From Rhodospirillales bacterium (GTDB lineage Bacteria > Pseudomonadota > Alphaproteobacteria > Micavibrionales > Micavibrionaceae), in contig JACKIT010000002.1 in the NCBI GenBank assembly GCA_020638335.1, positions 1 through 64,000 on the forward strand: a stretch of 64,000 nucleotides of DNA, read 5' to 3'. Positions 16,984 through 26,453 of the stretch are shown here, in pieces. Both the position numbers and the translations under genes were made by a program. Numbering within the stretch: the first letter of the stretch is position 1; every line of letters starts with the position of its first letter. A model generated the notes under the pieces. The model was not told where the DNA came from. It saw only the letters and a list, made by a program, of their open reading frames with translations, and searched no databases.

Positions 16984-17216
16984 ATGTGGTCCGCAGGACA
17001 GAACACTACGGCTTTTACCCTCTGGGGCACGAGAACCGTGGATGAATGAACCCTTCCCAAAGCTGTCATGCCCGCCTCTGTGCGGGCATCCGGGTCCCCG
17101 CACGTGTTGCGCTTGGCGGGGATGACGGTTTGAGATATCATCTCCGCGAGAAGCTGTAATGGCTGCGTAGCAGCCGCGTAGCCCATAAAACCCCGGGTTT
17201 GCCCGGGGGTATCTAT
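16984..17216 (+). repeat. ~230-bp structured interspersed repeat, copy 1
   Basis: Begins ATGTGGTCCGCAGGACAGAA and ends with CCCCGGGTTTGCCCGGGG plus TATCTAT. It contains at least five hairpins: around CCGCAGG, ATGCCCGCCTCTGTGCGGGCAT, CCCCGC..GCGGGG, GCTGCGTAGCAGC and the terminal CCCCGGG stem. Copies in the same orientation lie at 26016-26243 and 30307-30535. A minus-strand open frame runs through it but is shared only because the repeat is shared. Confidence 0.85.
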
Positions 17217-17386
17217 CTGTTCTAGCGAGTTAAGTAATATTTTGTTAAGCTTTATGCATTAATATTTTTCTAACCATATTCTGGTATTCTTAATAAGAAC
17301 AAGGGTAAAAAAAACAATGCGTTAGAGAGCATTACTTTAGCTACTGAGAGAACTTGGGTTGCTAGTTAAGGGCAGAAAACCGGGCG
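17217..17386. other. Leader region of the RTX gene
   Basis: This is AT-rich sequence between repeat copy 1 and the RTX gene. No gene is seen. It probably contains the promoter of the RTX/lectin gene, but I could not fix -35 and -10 boxes with confidence. Confidence 0.4.
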
Positions 17387-20300
17387 ATGAACACATTCTT
17401 ATTATCATTTGATGCGAATACCAGCTTTTCAGGTGGGAATCCTCCGACTTTGGAGATACTGGTGGGCGGGGTTGTTGTCAGCTCTGTTACGATGCTTTCA
17501 GGCGCCACCAGCTATGATGTTTTCATTGAATATACCGGTACGGCTCCTTCATCTTTAAGTTTTCGATTTGATGGTGCTTCGGGCGATCCGGGCGATACTA
17601 TCACTTTCACAGCCGTTTCGATTAACAATAGTGCTCTTAATTTGGGGACTGATCTTACGGCTACGATTTTGGCGCAGGCTCAGAGCTCTGTGGTTTCTGC
17701 GGGCGTGGACCTTTTTGGTCATACAACACCGAGCATCGGTGTGCCGGATGTTACTGGAACAGCCGGTAATGATGAGAGCATCGTAGGCGGCAATGCTGCT
17801 GACACCATTGACGGTCTGGCCGGGGCGGACCGCATTCGCGGTCTTGGTGGCGATGACACCATTAATGGTGGTAATGGTGATGACATGATCTTTGGTGAAG
17901 GTGGTGCCGATACTGTTATTGCCGGTAATGGCGATGACATGGTTTTTGGCAATGATGGCGATGATATTCTCTACGGAGAGGCTAATAATGATTATCTGAT
18001 TGGTGGTGCCGGGAACGATATTCTTAATGGCGGCGCCGGGAATGATGGTCTGCTTGGAGATGTCGGGGATGATATTCTTTTTGGTGAAGGTGGTGATGAC
18101 TGGCTGATTGGCGATGCTGGTGATGACATCCTCTTTGGTGATGATGGCAATGATACGCTCATCGGCGGAGCGGATAACGATTCTTTGGCTGGTGGTGATG
18201 GTGATGATCAGTTGATTGGTGATGCTGGTAATGATTTGCTTTCCGGCGGTGCTGGCGTGGATGAGATCATTGCGGGTACAGGCGATGATATAGCTTCTGG
18301 TGGTGCAGGCAACGATAGTATTTACGGCGATGATGGCGCGGATGAGCTTGCTGGTGGGGATGATGATGATTATATCTCCGGCGGTGATGGCGATGATACG
18401 TTAGACGGTGACGCTGGCGTTGATGTTCTGATTGGCGGGGCCGGCGCGGATACGATGGATGGCGGGGCCGGCGACGATATTTTGCATGCGCATGGTCTGG
18501 ATGCGGTCGCTATTTCCGATATTTTGTTTAACAATCCTAATGTTGTTTACTCTCAAGAAACCGGGAGTTTCTATCAATATGTTTCGACAACGGATACGTG
18601 GGACAATGTGAATACGGCCGCGCAGGCGGCTTCGCTTAACGGTATGGCCGGGCATTTGGTGGTGATCACCAGCCAGGCCGAGAATGATTACATCCAGAAC
18701 TTGATCAGCGCCAATATCTGGATTGGCGCGAATGACGTTGCGACTGAAAGCACCTGGGAATGGATTGGCGGGCCAGAAGCCGGTTTGCAGTTCTGGCAGG
18801 GGCTGAGCGGCGGCACTTTGTTGAATAATATGTATGAGAACTGGAATGCCGGGGAGCCGAATGAGTGGACTACTGGTGAGGATTACGCCGAGTTTCGTAC
18901 AGATGGGTTGTGGAATGATAATGGCGGTCCGACCCAGCCAACGCTGGCACGCGGTTATGTGATTGAGTGGGAACCGGGCCTGATGTCTGATGATGCTGCA
19001 GCCGATGTTTTAAACGGTGGAGCCGGGGATGATTGGCTGTACGGTTACGAAGGCGATGATACGCTGAATGGCGATGGCGATAATGATATTCTTATTGGCG
19101 GCGCGGGGAGTGATATTCTCGATGGCGGTTCCGGGAATGATGTGCTTTTTGCCTATGATGCGACAGTTCAAACGGGCGGAACTTCGGGAAGCAGTTCGAC
19201 GGTAACGGCGCTTGAAGCAACATTTGATACTGATGAAGACGGTTTTACCTATGCCGACGGTTTTACAGGCGTTGGCGGTTCTGATGGCGGGAGCGTGACT
19301 ATTGATGGGAATTATATCGCTGGCGATGGGAACACGTCTGCCGGCAGTATCGAGGTGAATATCAATTCGACCGGTAACCCTACCGGGCCGCTGTCAGGTT
19401 CTTATAGCCAGACGATTACTACGACGGCTGATTTGACATCTGTCCAAATGTCAATTTCCTACAGCATGTTCCTTGATGGGACTACGGAGACAGGTGAAAA
19501 TCTTTATTTGTATGTCACAGTTGATGGGACCCAATATGGTCTTGGGGGAAATAACTGGGTCGATGAATTGAACGGGGTTAATGGTAACGGTGCAGACCAT
19601 ACAACCGGGTGGCTGACCGAAACTCTGAATATTGCCGATCTTTCTGCGGGGAGTCATACGATTAGAATTGGGGCTTATCTCGATGATACAAGCCAATCAT
19701 CCGAAGACGGGTGGATTCGTTTCGATGATATTATTTTGACAGGGGTTGATAGCAGCGCCGGAAGCGGATCTTCAGGTACGGAAGATGCCGGGGAAACCAA
19801 TATTGTCAGCGGTGGCGATGGTGCCGATACGATTTATGGCAGTACCGGTACAGATACGCTCAATGGTGATGCGGGTAATGATACGATCTATTCCGCATCG
19901 GCTGACGAAGCCTGGGATACCGCAGTGGCGAATATTCTGGCGAGCAATGCCGGGGTGTCGTATAGCGAAGAGACCAACAGCTTTTATCAATTTGTGAACA
20001 CGGGCTCTAATATTACGCAAAGCTCTGCGGCGGCAGCGGCGAACAGCGCGACGCTTACCGGACTTAGCAGTGTGAACGGGCATTTGGCGACGATTACTTC
20101 GGCGACGGAGCAAACCTATATTGAGACCAATGTTTGGAATACGACGACCAATTCATGGATTGCCGGTTCTGATGCCACAACGGAAGGTGCATGGCTTTGG
20201 AATACCGGGCCGGAAAGCGGTATGCAGTTCTGGAGTGGTAGTTCTGGCGGATCAACCGTTAATGGAAACTATGCCAACTGGGTTGCCGGGCAGCCGAATG

Positions 20301-20824
20301 ATTCGGGTGGTTCCCCGGGGCAGGATTATAATTACCTGATTAATAGCAGCGGGACATTAGGCTGGGCGGATGCTTATGATAACCCGTGGGCGGTCAATCC
20401 GAGCTTTGTTGGTATTCAGGGCTATGTCATCGAGTGGGAAGCCGATTCTTTGCTCACCAGTGTTGATTATACGACGATTGATGGCGGCGCGGGTGATGAT
20501 ACGCTGTATGCCAATGACGGGATCGATATCTTTGTTTATGACAGTGCGACATGGAGCGGTTCCGGCGATGTTGATACCATTGAAAATTTCAGTGCGGCCG
20601 GACGTGATGCGATTGATATTAGTGATTTGCTGAGCGGGTATAGCTATACGACCAGCGATATCGACGATTTTGTTCAACTGAATGTTTCGGGCGGGAATAC
20701 AACTATTTCAGTTGATGCGAATGGTACGTCAGGTGGTTCAAGCTATGTGGACGTGGCAACGTTGAACGGGGTTACCGGGCTTGATCTGCATGATATGATT
20801 TCCGGCGATAACCTGATCATTTAG
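17387..20824 (+). CDS. RTX protein with two C-type-lectin-like domains, type I secreted
   Basis: 1,145 residues with no N-terminal signal peptide. The first ~100 residues are a beta-sandwich resembling carbohydrate-binding modules. Ca2+-binding RTX nonapeptide repeats (GGxGxDxxx) fill ~121-367, with shorter blocks at ~537-588 and ~806-838. C-type-lectin-like domains lie at ~385-531, with 'GEPNE' and 'WND' motifs (EPN is the mannose-type signature), and at ~843-1020, with 'GQPND'. A further beta domain is at ~609-790. The last ~120 residues match the type I secretion C-terminal target ('VDTIENFSAAGRDAIDISDLL'). It is expected to be exported by an ABC/TolC system (not in the window) and to bind glycans at the cell surface or on other cells. 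Confidence 0.88.
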   Translation: MNTFLLSFDANTSFSGGNPPTLEILVGGVVVSSVTMLSGATSYDVFIEYTGTAPSSLSFRFDGASGDPGDTITFTAVSINNSALNLGTDLTATILAQAQSSVVSAGVDLFGHTTPSIGVPDVTGTAGNDESIVGGNAADTIDGLAGADRIRGLGGDDTINGGNGDDMIFGEGGADTVIAGNGDDMVFGNDGDDILYGEANNDYLIGGAGNDILNGGAGNDGLLGDVGDDILFGEGGDDWLIGDAGDDILFGDDGNDTLIGGADNDSLAGGDGDDQLIGDAGNDLLSGGAGVDEIIAGTGDDIASGGAGNDSIYGDDGADELAGGDDDDYISGGDGDDTLDGDAGVDVLIGGAGADTMDGGAGDDILHAHGLDAVAISDILFNNPNVVYSQETGSFYQYVSTTDTWDNVNTAAQAASLNGMAGHLVVITSQAENDYIQNLISANIWIGANDVATESTWEWIGGPEAGLQFWQGLSGGTLLNNMYENWNAGEPNEWTTGEDYAEFRTDGLWNDNGGPTQPTLARGYVIEWEPGLMSDDAAADVLNGGAGDDWLYGYEGDDTLNGDGDNDILIGGAGSDILDGGSGNDVLFAYDATVQTGGTSGSSSTVTALEATFDTDEDGFTYADGFTGVGGSDGGSVTIDGNYIAGDGNTSAGSIEVNINSTGNPTGPLSGSYSQTITTTADLTSVQMSISYSMFLDGTTETGENLYLYVTVDGTQYGLGGNNWVDELNGVNGNGADHTTGWLTETLNIADLSAGSHTIRIGAYLDDTSQSSEDGWIRFDDIILTGVDSSAGSGSSGTEDAGETNIVSGGDGADTIYGSTGTDTLNGDAGNDTIYSASADEAWDTAVANILASNAGVSYSEETNSFYQFVNTGSNITQSSAAAAANSATLTGLSSVNGHLATITSATEQTYIETNVWNTTTNSWIAGSDATTEGAWLWNTGPESGMQFWSGSSGGSTVNGNYANWVAGQPNDSGGSPGQDYNYLINSSGTLGWADAYDNPWAVNPSFVGIQGYVIEWEADSLLTSVDYTTIDGGAGDDTLYANDGIDIFVYDSATWSGSGDVDTIENFSAAGRDAIDISDLLSGYSYTTSDIDDFVQLNVSGGNTTISVDANGTSGGSSYVDVATLNGVTGLDLHDMISGDNLII

Positions 20825-21027
20825 GGTGTGTTATCAGTTAGCACATGAGGCTTGTTCTAATCTTTCTGTAACTCATTGTTTTTATGTGCAAAAGCCTGTT
20901 TCATTCTTTTTGTTCGCCATTTTTTTGGGGAGGGGGGCTTTTGGGTGGCCTGCTGGATACAAGGGTGGTGTTCTGTTACGGGTTATTATAGGAAATAATT
21001 CCTCTTTGTCAAGGGGCTGTGGTATTT

Positions 21028-23142
21028 TTAAGGTGTGATTTCATCCCAGTATTGTGAAAGATGCCGGGCAGAGAAGCCTTCTGTCAGTTCATAAAGCGGG
21101 AGCGGGTTTTCGAGTTTTTGGCCAATGTCACGGCCAAACGGAGCGAGAGTGAATTCGGCTCTGGCATTGCGCGGGATATATTTGATGCCGCCGAGGGGCA
21201 GGGCGAGACGGATGCCGTGATCGGCGTGAGTGGTGCCGCCGAATAGATCAAAATCGCTTTGGTCGGTGACGGTGGAATAGGCTTCCAGTATGGCGCCGCT
21301 TTGGAAGCGTTTTTGTAAGGTAAGGCTGGCGCCTAGATCTTCGGCGAGGTAGCGCCCGGCTTTGGCATTTACGGTGAGGTCCCAATGGGGCAGGTCATAC
21401 CAGCCCTGAACATGACCGCTGATGAGGTGATCGCCGGTGAGGCCAAGATTGAGCGTACTTTCTGGATTGCGTTTAAGGGCGAGAAAGCTTTCGGCACCGA
21501 TGGCCCAGCGGGCTTGATATGGGCGGTAGAGTATTTCTCCGCCCGCGCCGGCATACATTTCTTCGAGATAGCCGCCCATGAGGCTCATATGTAGGTCGGA
21601 GCGGAAGCTATGGGTGAAGGCGTTGAAAGCAGTGTCGAGCGCTATGGTGCGGCGGGCAAAGCGATCAACATCTGAGCGTACGGGCAGGGCGCTGCGCGGG
21701 CGGATGTCGGTGAGGCGATCGAGATTATCAGCGAGGTTGAGGCGGAAGCTTACGAAATTGTCGATCAGGCCGAAGAGTTCGGGTGCTTGCGCGCCAGCGA
21801 TGAGCGTAGTGCGGTAGAGCGTGCCGCTGTCTTCTTCGGACAGGCTGGCTTGTGTATCGAGCGTGAGGGAATAATCGCGCAGGCCATAGCCGTATTCCAA
21901 TGGTTGGCGATGCTTGTGCAAGGGGTTTTCGGCGGATGGTATGATTTCTATATCACTCCAGATTTCCTCGGCGCTGCCAGCGCTGCGGCCCAGTGCGTTT
22001 TCGAGGTCGGCGCGCAGCAGGGTGATTTTGGGGCCGCGCAAGCCGAGATGGACGGGCGTGATTTCGAGGCGCTCGATGGATGGTCCTGCGTGATTGGCCA
22101 TGTGCTTAAAAGCGCGGGCGAGTTGGCGGGGGCTGGAGCGGTTATTTTCCAGTGTCAGGGTGGCGCTGGCGGTTTTGTAGTCGGTTTGTGCATCATAGAG
22201 CATGATGTTTTCGCCTATGGCTTTAAGCTCCATTTCTGCGGGCAGGGCCAGCCCGGTGCGGTATGGGCGGAAGGGACTTTCATCGTTAGCCGTATATTTG
22301 CGGTCTTGATCGGGCCAGTTTTTGACATTGCCTTGCAGGGACAGGCGGGCCAAGAGTTTATCTGTGCCTTGCATACCAAGGCCGAGATCAATCCAAGGGG
22401 TGGGTTGGTAGTTCAGGCCTACGGCCCAAGGGGCGGGTGCGTTGTAGTCGAAGGCGGCTTGTTCGGCTTTGAACCGGTCGGCGCCGTAATCTGCCTTTAG
22501 GGATAAGCCTTTAAGCGGAGTGAAATATTCGATGCCGCCAAACAGGCCGATGTCACCCCCGGTAAACCAGTTTTCCGGGCCGCTTGGCATTTCACCATCG
22601 AGATTGCGATTGCCGCCGAAGTGAGAACTGAGTGATTTGAGCGGGTTTTTAAAGTGCGTGGCGCTGCCGAGGCGGCCCCAGCCGAGACCGGCGGTAAAGT
22701 CGAAATCTTTATAACGTTTGGAGGTGGCGATATACTCTCCAGCCATGCGTTTATGGCCAAAGGCGCTTTTTACGCCGATGGCGATTTCGGGGCGGTAGGC
22801 GCTTTCTTTCAGCAGGCGAAGTTTAAAATCAACGCCGGGATAGAGACGATTGGCGTCTTCGTCGATGTTTGAGACTTCGGCGCTTTGGCGCAGCGTGATG
22901 GAGAGCGGATCGGCGAGTTGGACACTGAGCCAGCTATGCACGTATGGATCGAGTGTTGAAACGCCTGCGCGCAATGTGCCCGCGTGGTCCATGCGGGCGC
23001 TGGGTATTGTGAGAAGGCCGAGCGGGCCGTAGAGAGAGGTGGAGGGTTGCGGCGGGGCTGCATGGGCGTAAATTGCGCCTCCCCATAGTGCGGCGCTGTG
23101 CAGGAGTACCTTATAAAAAAAGTCAGGTTTTACACAAGGCAT
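21028..23142 (-). CDS. YjbH-domain exopolysaccharide-associated outer-membrane protein
   Basis: I choose ATG 23142 (704 residues), which gives a signal peptide ending near 'IYAHAAPPQPS'. An upstream TTG at 23253 would add 37 atypical residues. The core fits the YjbH/WbfB family (DUF940): 'GPLGLLTIPSARM' near the start, followed by long beta-barrel-like repeats and the 'LEITPVHLGLRGP' segment. YjbH proteins are linked to exopolysaccharide export, often in yjbEFGH operons, but no other yjb gene is seen here. It converges on the RTX gene across about 200 bp of non-coding DNA. Confidence 0.78.
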   Translation of the reverse strand: MPCVKPDFFYKVLLHSAALWGGAIYAHAAPPQPSTSLYGPLGLLTIPSARMDHAGTLRAGVSTLDPYVHSWLSVQLADPLSITLRQSAEVSNIDEDANRLYPGVDFKLRLLKESAYRPEIAIGVKSAFGHKRMAGEYIATSKRYKDFDFTAGLGWGRLGSATHFKNPLKSLSSHFGGNRNLDGEMPSGPENWFTGGDIGLFGGIEYFTPLKGLSLKADYGADRFKAEQAAFDYNAPAPWAVGLNYQPTPWIDLGLGMQGTDKLLARLSLQGNVKNWPDQDRKYTANDESPFRPYRTGLALPAEMELKAIGENIMLYDAQTDYKTASATLTLENNRSSPRQLARAFKHMANHAGPSIERLEITPVHLGLRGPKITLLRADLENALGRSAGSAEEIWSDIEIIPSAENPLHKHRQPLEYGYGLRDYSLTLDTQASLSEEDSGTLYRTTLIAGAQAPELFGLIDNFVSFRLNLADNLDRLTDIRPRSALPVRSDVDRFARRTIALDTAFNAFTHSFRSDLHMSLMGGYLEEMYAGAGGEILYRPYQARWAIGAESFLALKRNPESTLNLGLTGDHLISGHVQGWYDLPHWDLTVNAKAGRYLAEDLGASLTLQKRFQSGAILEAYSTVTDQSDFDLFGGTTHADHGIRLALPLGGIKYIPRNARAEFTLAPFGRDIGQKLENPLPLYELTEGFSARHLSQYWDEITP

Positions 23143-23314
23143 TGTTGTAAGCGTTTTGTAATGGGCGTTTAGTGCAAGGCTTTGAAGAGAATATGCAGAT
23201 TTGTTGTAGTATATACGCTGGTATTCAGATTCTCTACAGAGATGTCTAGACAATGGGTAGTTATAAACATAAACTTAGAGTTGCAAATCAGTAGTTTTGC
23301 TTAAGGGGGAGTTT

Positions 23315-25450
23315 TTGTTTACAGAATCTTATTATTGGCTGCCCGCTAGCGGTATATTTTTGCTCGCAGTTTTGATGCTGTGCGGTTTTATGTTTTATAT
23401 GATGCGGTGTCGTTGTAAGACGCGCAATTATACATCGGCGCTTGAAAAGGCGGCTGATTTTATCGGAAACGGGCTTGTTTTTTTTGGAGCTGATGATCGT
23501 CTGGTTCTGGCCAATGTGCAGGCGCATGAGTTCTTGCCTGATTTATTAGGAGATAAGGGGAAACGGCTGTCAGGCGAGACTCTGAATCTTCAGGATTTCT
23601 TAAATTATTTTTACGATATGGCTGTTGAGTGTGATGAGTCCTTGATTAATACGCTGGGGCGTTCAGCAATGAATAACACTGACATAGGTTTTCGTGAGGT
23701 CATTATGACTGCCGGGAATCGGTTGTGTCTGGTTGAAGTGCAAAAGATTCCGCGTGTTGGTACGAACCTGATTTTGATTGATGTCGGGGATCTTAAAAAT
23801 CAAGAAGAATATCTCCTTAAGCTTAACAACTATAACTATGAACTTACTCAGGCTATTCAGGCTGCGACGAGCGGTATTGTCGTGACCAAGCAAGACCATG
23901 TTTCAGGTTTACAAAGGATTGTATTTGCGAATAAGGCGTTTTGTGAGGATATGCATCTTTCGCGCGATGATATTCTCGGTAAGAATGTTCATGAGGTTTT
24001 TGCTGCTATTGTCGATGCCAAGACAATGGAAAAAATTCATCAAATCAGTGAGGGGCATGAGGATGGCAGCGTTGAACTGAGCATTTTATGTTCCGGCGGG
24101 GAGAAGTGTTGCGGGGCGTGTTGGTATGAGCTTAAACATACGTCTGTGCAGGGTTATACCGGAAAACTGGATCTGTCGATTTGGCTGTTGAATGATATGA
24201 CAGCTTTGAAAATGCGGGAGGCTGAGCTTTCCAAGACACAAAAGCTGGAAGCTCTTGGGCAGTTGGTGGCTGGAGTGGCGCATGATTTCAATAATATATT
24301 GTCGATTATTGACGGGTATGCACGGATTGCCGGAAAAAACTGGGATGATAAAGCGCGGGCAATGGAGGATTTGGATCGTATTCGTACGGCTTCGAGGCGC
24401 GGTGCAAATCTTATCAAAAAAATGCTGACATTCAGTCGTCATGAGATTGTTGATGATACTGTGATTGATTTAGGTGCAGTGGTGCGCGAGCAGGAGTTGT
24501 TGTTGCGGCCTTTGCTGGATGCATCTGTTAAGTGCAGCGTTTTGATAGACCATCAGGAGATGTATGTTGAGTGTCCAATAGAGAATATAACGCAAATTAT
24601 CATGAATTTGGTTTTGAATGCGCGTGATGCCATGCCTGATGGGGGCGCGTTGTTGTTGGAGGTGCGGGCTTGTCCGCAGAAAACTTTGCCAGCGGTTCTT
24701 TTGAAGCAAAACTCTGACAAATCTTATGCGTCCATCGTAGTTTCAGATACGGGCACGGGGATGCCAAAGGATGTGATCGATCGTATGTTTGATCCTTTCT
24801 TTAGTACGAAGGAACAAGGGAAAGGCACGGGGTTAGGGCTGTCTATGGTTTATGGTCTTGTGAAGCAAATTGGCGGGCATATTGATGTGCTTTCTACTTT
24901 GGGGCAGGGGACGACAATGAGCGTTTATTTGCCTTTGAGTGATAAGGTTCCCAAGAAAATTTTGGGTAGAGAGGATAATCTTTCTTCTATCCGGTTTGAT
25001 GGCTATAGCGTGCTTATAGCAGAGGATGAACCTGATTTGTTGGCGTTGGTTAGTAATATGCTTGAAGATTTGGGTATGAAGGTGCTGCGGGCCAGCAATG
25101 GCAATGAGGCTTTGGCTGTGCAAGATGATTATGAGGGGAAAATTGATCTATTGCTGACAGATGTTGTGATGCCTGAACTCAATGGTGTGGAACTTGCAGA
25201 TTTGTTGAAAGAATTACGTCCGGATGTCAATGTTATCTTTATGAGTGGTTATCCGGCAAAAGGGCAAATGGCTCGCGTAGAAATTCCTGAAGATGCTGTG
25301 TTTATTGCCAAACCTATTCAGCATGATGCGCTGGTTAAGGTTATTTATAAAATTTTATCGTCTGGAGCTGGAGGAAGTATAGAGGATTCCGTGCAAATTC
25401 CACGATGGGCCAGTAAGGGCGGTGTTGCAAAAGAAAAGGAGAGGTTCTGA
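23315..25450 (+). CDS. CckA-like hybrid sensor histidine kinase
   Basis: The start is a TTG at 23315 preceded by AAGGGGGAG. An in-frame TTG at 23297 is less well placed. Domains in order: one membrane helix near the N-terminus, PAS-like regions (~45-160 and ~180-300), HisKA with the phospho-His in 'GVAHDFNNIL' (~residue 320), HATPase with 'NLVLNARDAMPDGG', 'SDTGTGMP' and 'GKGTGLGLSMVYG', and a C-terminal receiver with 'DLLLTDVVMPELNGVEL'. This order and the 'AHDFNN' H-box match CckA, which feeds ChpT, CtrA and CpdR in alphaproteobacteria. It could be a paralogue. The stop overlaps the ATG of a CheY-like gene (TGATG). Confidence 0.85.
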   Translation: MFTESYYWLPASGIFLLAVLMLCGFMFYMMRCRCKTRNYTSALEKAADFIGNGLVFFGADDRLVLANVQAHEFLPDLLGDKGKRLSGETLNLQDFLNYFYDMAVECDESLINTLGRSAMNNTDIGFREVIMTAGNRLCLVEVQKIPRVGTNLILIDVGDLKNQEEYLLKLNNYNYELTQAIQAATSGIVVTKQDHVSGLQRIVFANKAFCEDMHLSRDDILGKNVHEVFAAIVDAKTMEKIHQISEGHEDGSVELSILCSGGEKCCGACWYELKHTSVQGYTGKLDLSIWLLNDMTALKMREAELSKTQKLEALGQLVAGVAHDFNNILSIIDGYARIAGKNWDDKARAMEDLDRIRTASRRGANLIKKMLTFSRHEIVDDTVIDLGAVVREQELLLRPLLDASVKCSVLIDHQEMYVECPIENITQIIMNLVLNARDAMPDGGALLLEVRACPQKTLPAVLLKQNSDKSYASIVVSDTGTGMPKDVIDRMFDPFFSTKEQGKGTGLGLSMVYGLVKQIGGHIDVLSTLGQGTTMSVYLPLSDKVPKKILGREDNLSSIRFDGYSVLIAEDEPDLLALVSNMLEDLGMKVLRASNGNEALAVQDDYEGKIDLLLTDVVMPELNGVELADLLKELRPDVNVIFMSGYPAKGQMARVEIPEDAVFIAKPIQHDALVKVIYKILSSGAGGSIEDSVQIPRWASKGGVAKEKERF

Positions 25451-25845
25451 TGGGTTCTGCTTTAAGTGATCTTAAAATTCTTTTGGTTGAGGACCAGTCT
25501 GAAGCGCGGGCCATGATTCGTAATATGATGGGTGAGCTTGGCATTACGCAAATTTTTGAGGCTAGTGACGGGCGTGAGGCGTTGGCATTTTTAGATTCGG
25601 CTTATGACTTCATTGATCTTTTGGTGTGTGACTGGAATATGCCAGGAATGACGGGGGTTGATTTGCTTCGCCAATTGCGCAGTGTTGATCCTACCATGCC
25701 GTTTTTGATGGTAACAGGACGTATAGATATGGATTCTGTGGTTGAAGCGAAGTCTGCGGGTGTGACGGCGTATATTCGCAAGCCGTTTTCTTCTAAACAG
25801 CTTGAAGCAAAGTTGCGGATTATTCTTCATAGAATGGCCGCTTAG
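25450..25845 (+). CDS. Single-domain response regulator (CheY-like)
   Basis: 131 residues forming one receiver domain: acidic pair E14/D15 in 'LLVEDQ', phospho-acceptor D61 in 'LLVCDWNMPGMTG', T89 in 'MVTGR', and K111 in 'YIRKPF'. There is no output domain. The start codon overlaps the stop of the hybrid kinase gene, so translation is probably coupled and this is a likely partner or phosphate sink of that kinase. 'DWNMPGMTGVDLLRQLR' is closer to chemotaxis CheY than to CpdR. Confidence 0.88.
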   Translation: MGSALSDLKILLVEDQSEARAMIRNMMGELGITQIFEASDGREALAFLDSAYDFIDLLVCDWNMPGMTGVDLLRQLRSVDPTMPFLMVTGRIDMDSVVEAKSAGVTAYIRKPFSSKQLEAKLRIILHRMAA

Positions 25846-25897
25846 GCTTTTAATCTCTTTCGGGGTAATTCTCCGTCGTTCTCGCTGCGCCCTTCGG

Positions 25898-25998
25898 GTT
25901 CACCGTAAACACCCCATCTGCTGCGTCAAGCAAGAACCTCCTATGCTACGGCATGGCAGAACCTTGCTTTCCTTGCATCTGAAGTGTTTATGGTGAAC
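25898..25998. repeat. ~100-bp palindromic element
   Basis: GTTCACCGTAAACACC (25898-25913) is matched by the inverted AGTGTTTATGGTGAAC (25983-25998). Inner arms GCAAGAACC.. and ..GGTTCTGCC/CCTTGCTT are partly complementary. It is a long cruciform-capable repeat with no coding capacity. Confidence 0.65.
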
Positions 25999-26015
25999 AG
26001 AATTAATCACAATTT

Positions 26016-26243
26016 ATGCGGTTCGCAGGATAGAACACCACGGCTTTTACCCTCTGGGGCACGAGAGTTGTGGATGAATGAACAATTCTCAAGGCTGTCA
26101 TGCCCGCCTCTGTGCGGGCATCTGGATCCCCGCACGCGCTGCGCTTGGCGGGGATGACGATTTGAGATCAGCTCCGCGAGGAGCTGTAATGGCTGCGTAG
26201 CAGCCGCGTAGCCCATAGAACCCCGGGTTTACCCGGGGGTATT
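26016..26243 (+). repeat. ~230-bp structured interspersed repeat, copy 2
   Basis: The most diverged of the three copies at its left end (ATGCGGTTCGCAGGATAGAA) but with the same series of hairpins and the same terminal CCCCGGGTTTACCCGGGGG. It has the same orientation as copies 1 and 3. Confidence 0.85.
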
Positions 26244-26249
26244 ATAGGT

Positions 26250-26350
26250 CCTGACCCTAGTCCCCTTCTCCTTGAGGGGGAGTGTTAGGGTGGGGGTAGT
26301 CAAAAATTATCCCCCTCACCCCAGCTCTCTCCCCGCAGAGGAGAGGGGGC
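26250..26350. repeat. CTCCTTGAGGGGGAG-type palindromic repeat
   Basis: Contains CCCCTTCTCCTTGAGGGGGAG, GTTAGGGTGGGGG and its inverted counterpart CCCCCTCACCCCAGCTC, then CTCTCCCCGCAGAGGAGAG. Related short modules (CCCTCTCCCT.AAGGGAGAG) lie at 35953-36008 and 36392-36443. Confidence 0.6.
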
Positions 26351-26453
26351 TTGATACCTCGTCCCTTGTGGGGCGGGGTTGTTTATTCCTAATTTTCTTT
26401 TGCTTTATATCAATCGTCTTTAAAGCCGGGCTGGCTTGCTGTAATCTATTGTT

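Larger units (their letters stand above)
25846..26453. other. Repeat-filled intergenic region before glpD
   Basis: There is no gene in these ~600 bp. It holds a 100-bp palindrome (25898-25998), copy 2 of the ~230-bp repeat (26016-26243) and a pyrimidine/purine-biased palindromic repeat (26250-26350). About 80 bp of ordinary leader precede glpD. Confidence 0.75.

Noticed and set aside
16908..17186. Minus-strand open frame of 92 codons through repeat copy 1, with a similar frame in copy 2 (26007-26216)
   Set aside because: The similarity is explained by the DNA repeat. Copy 3 breaks the frame, no ribosome site is present, and the translation has no protein features.
17749..18490. Tandem DNA repeats that might be taken for a CRISPR or satellite
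   Set aside because: They are codons for RTX nonapeptides (GGxGxDxxx) inside the RTX gene, with no spacer-repeat structure.
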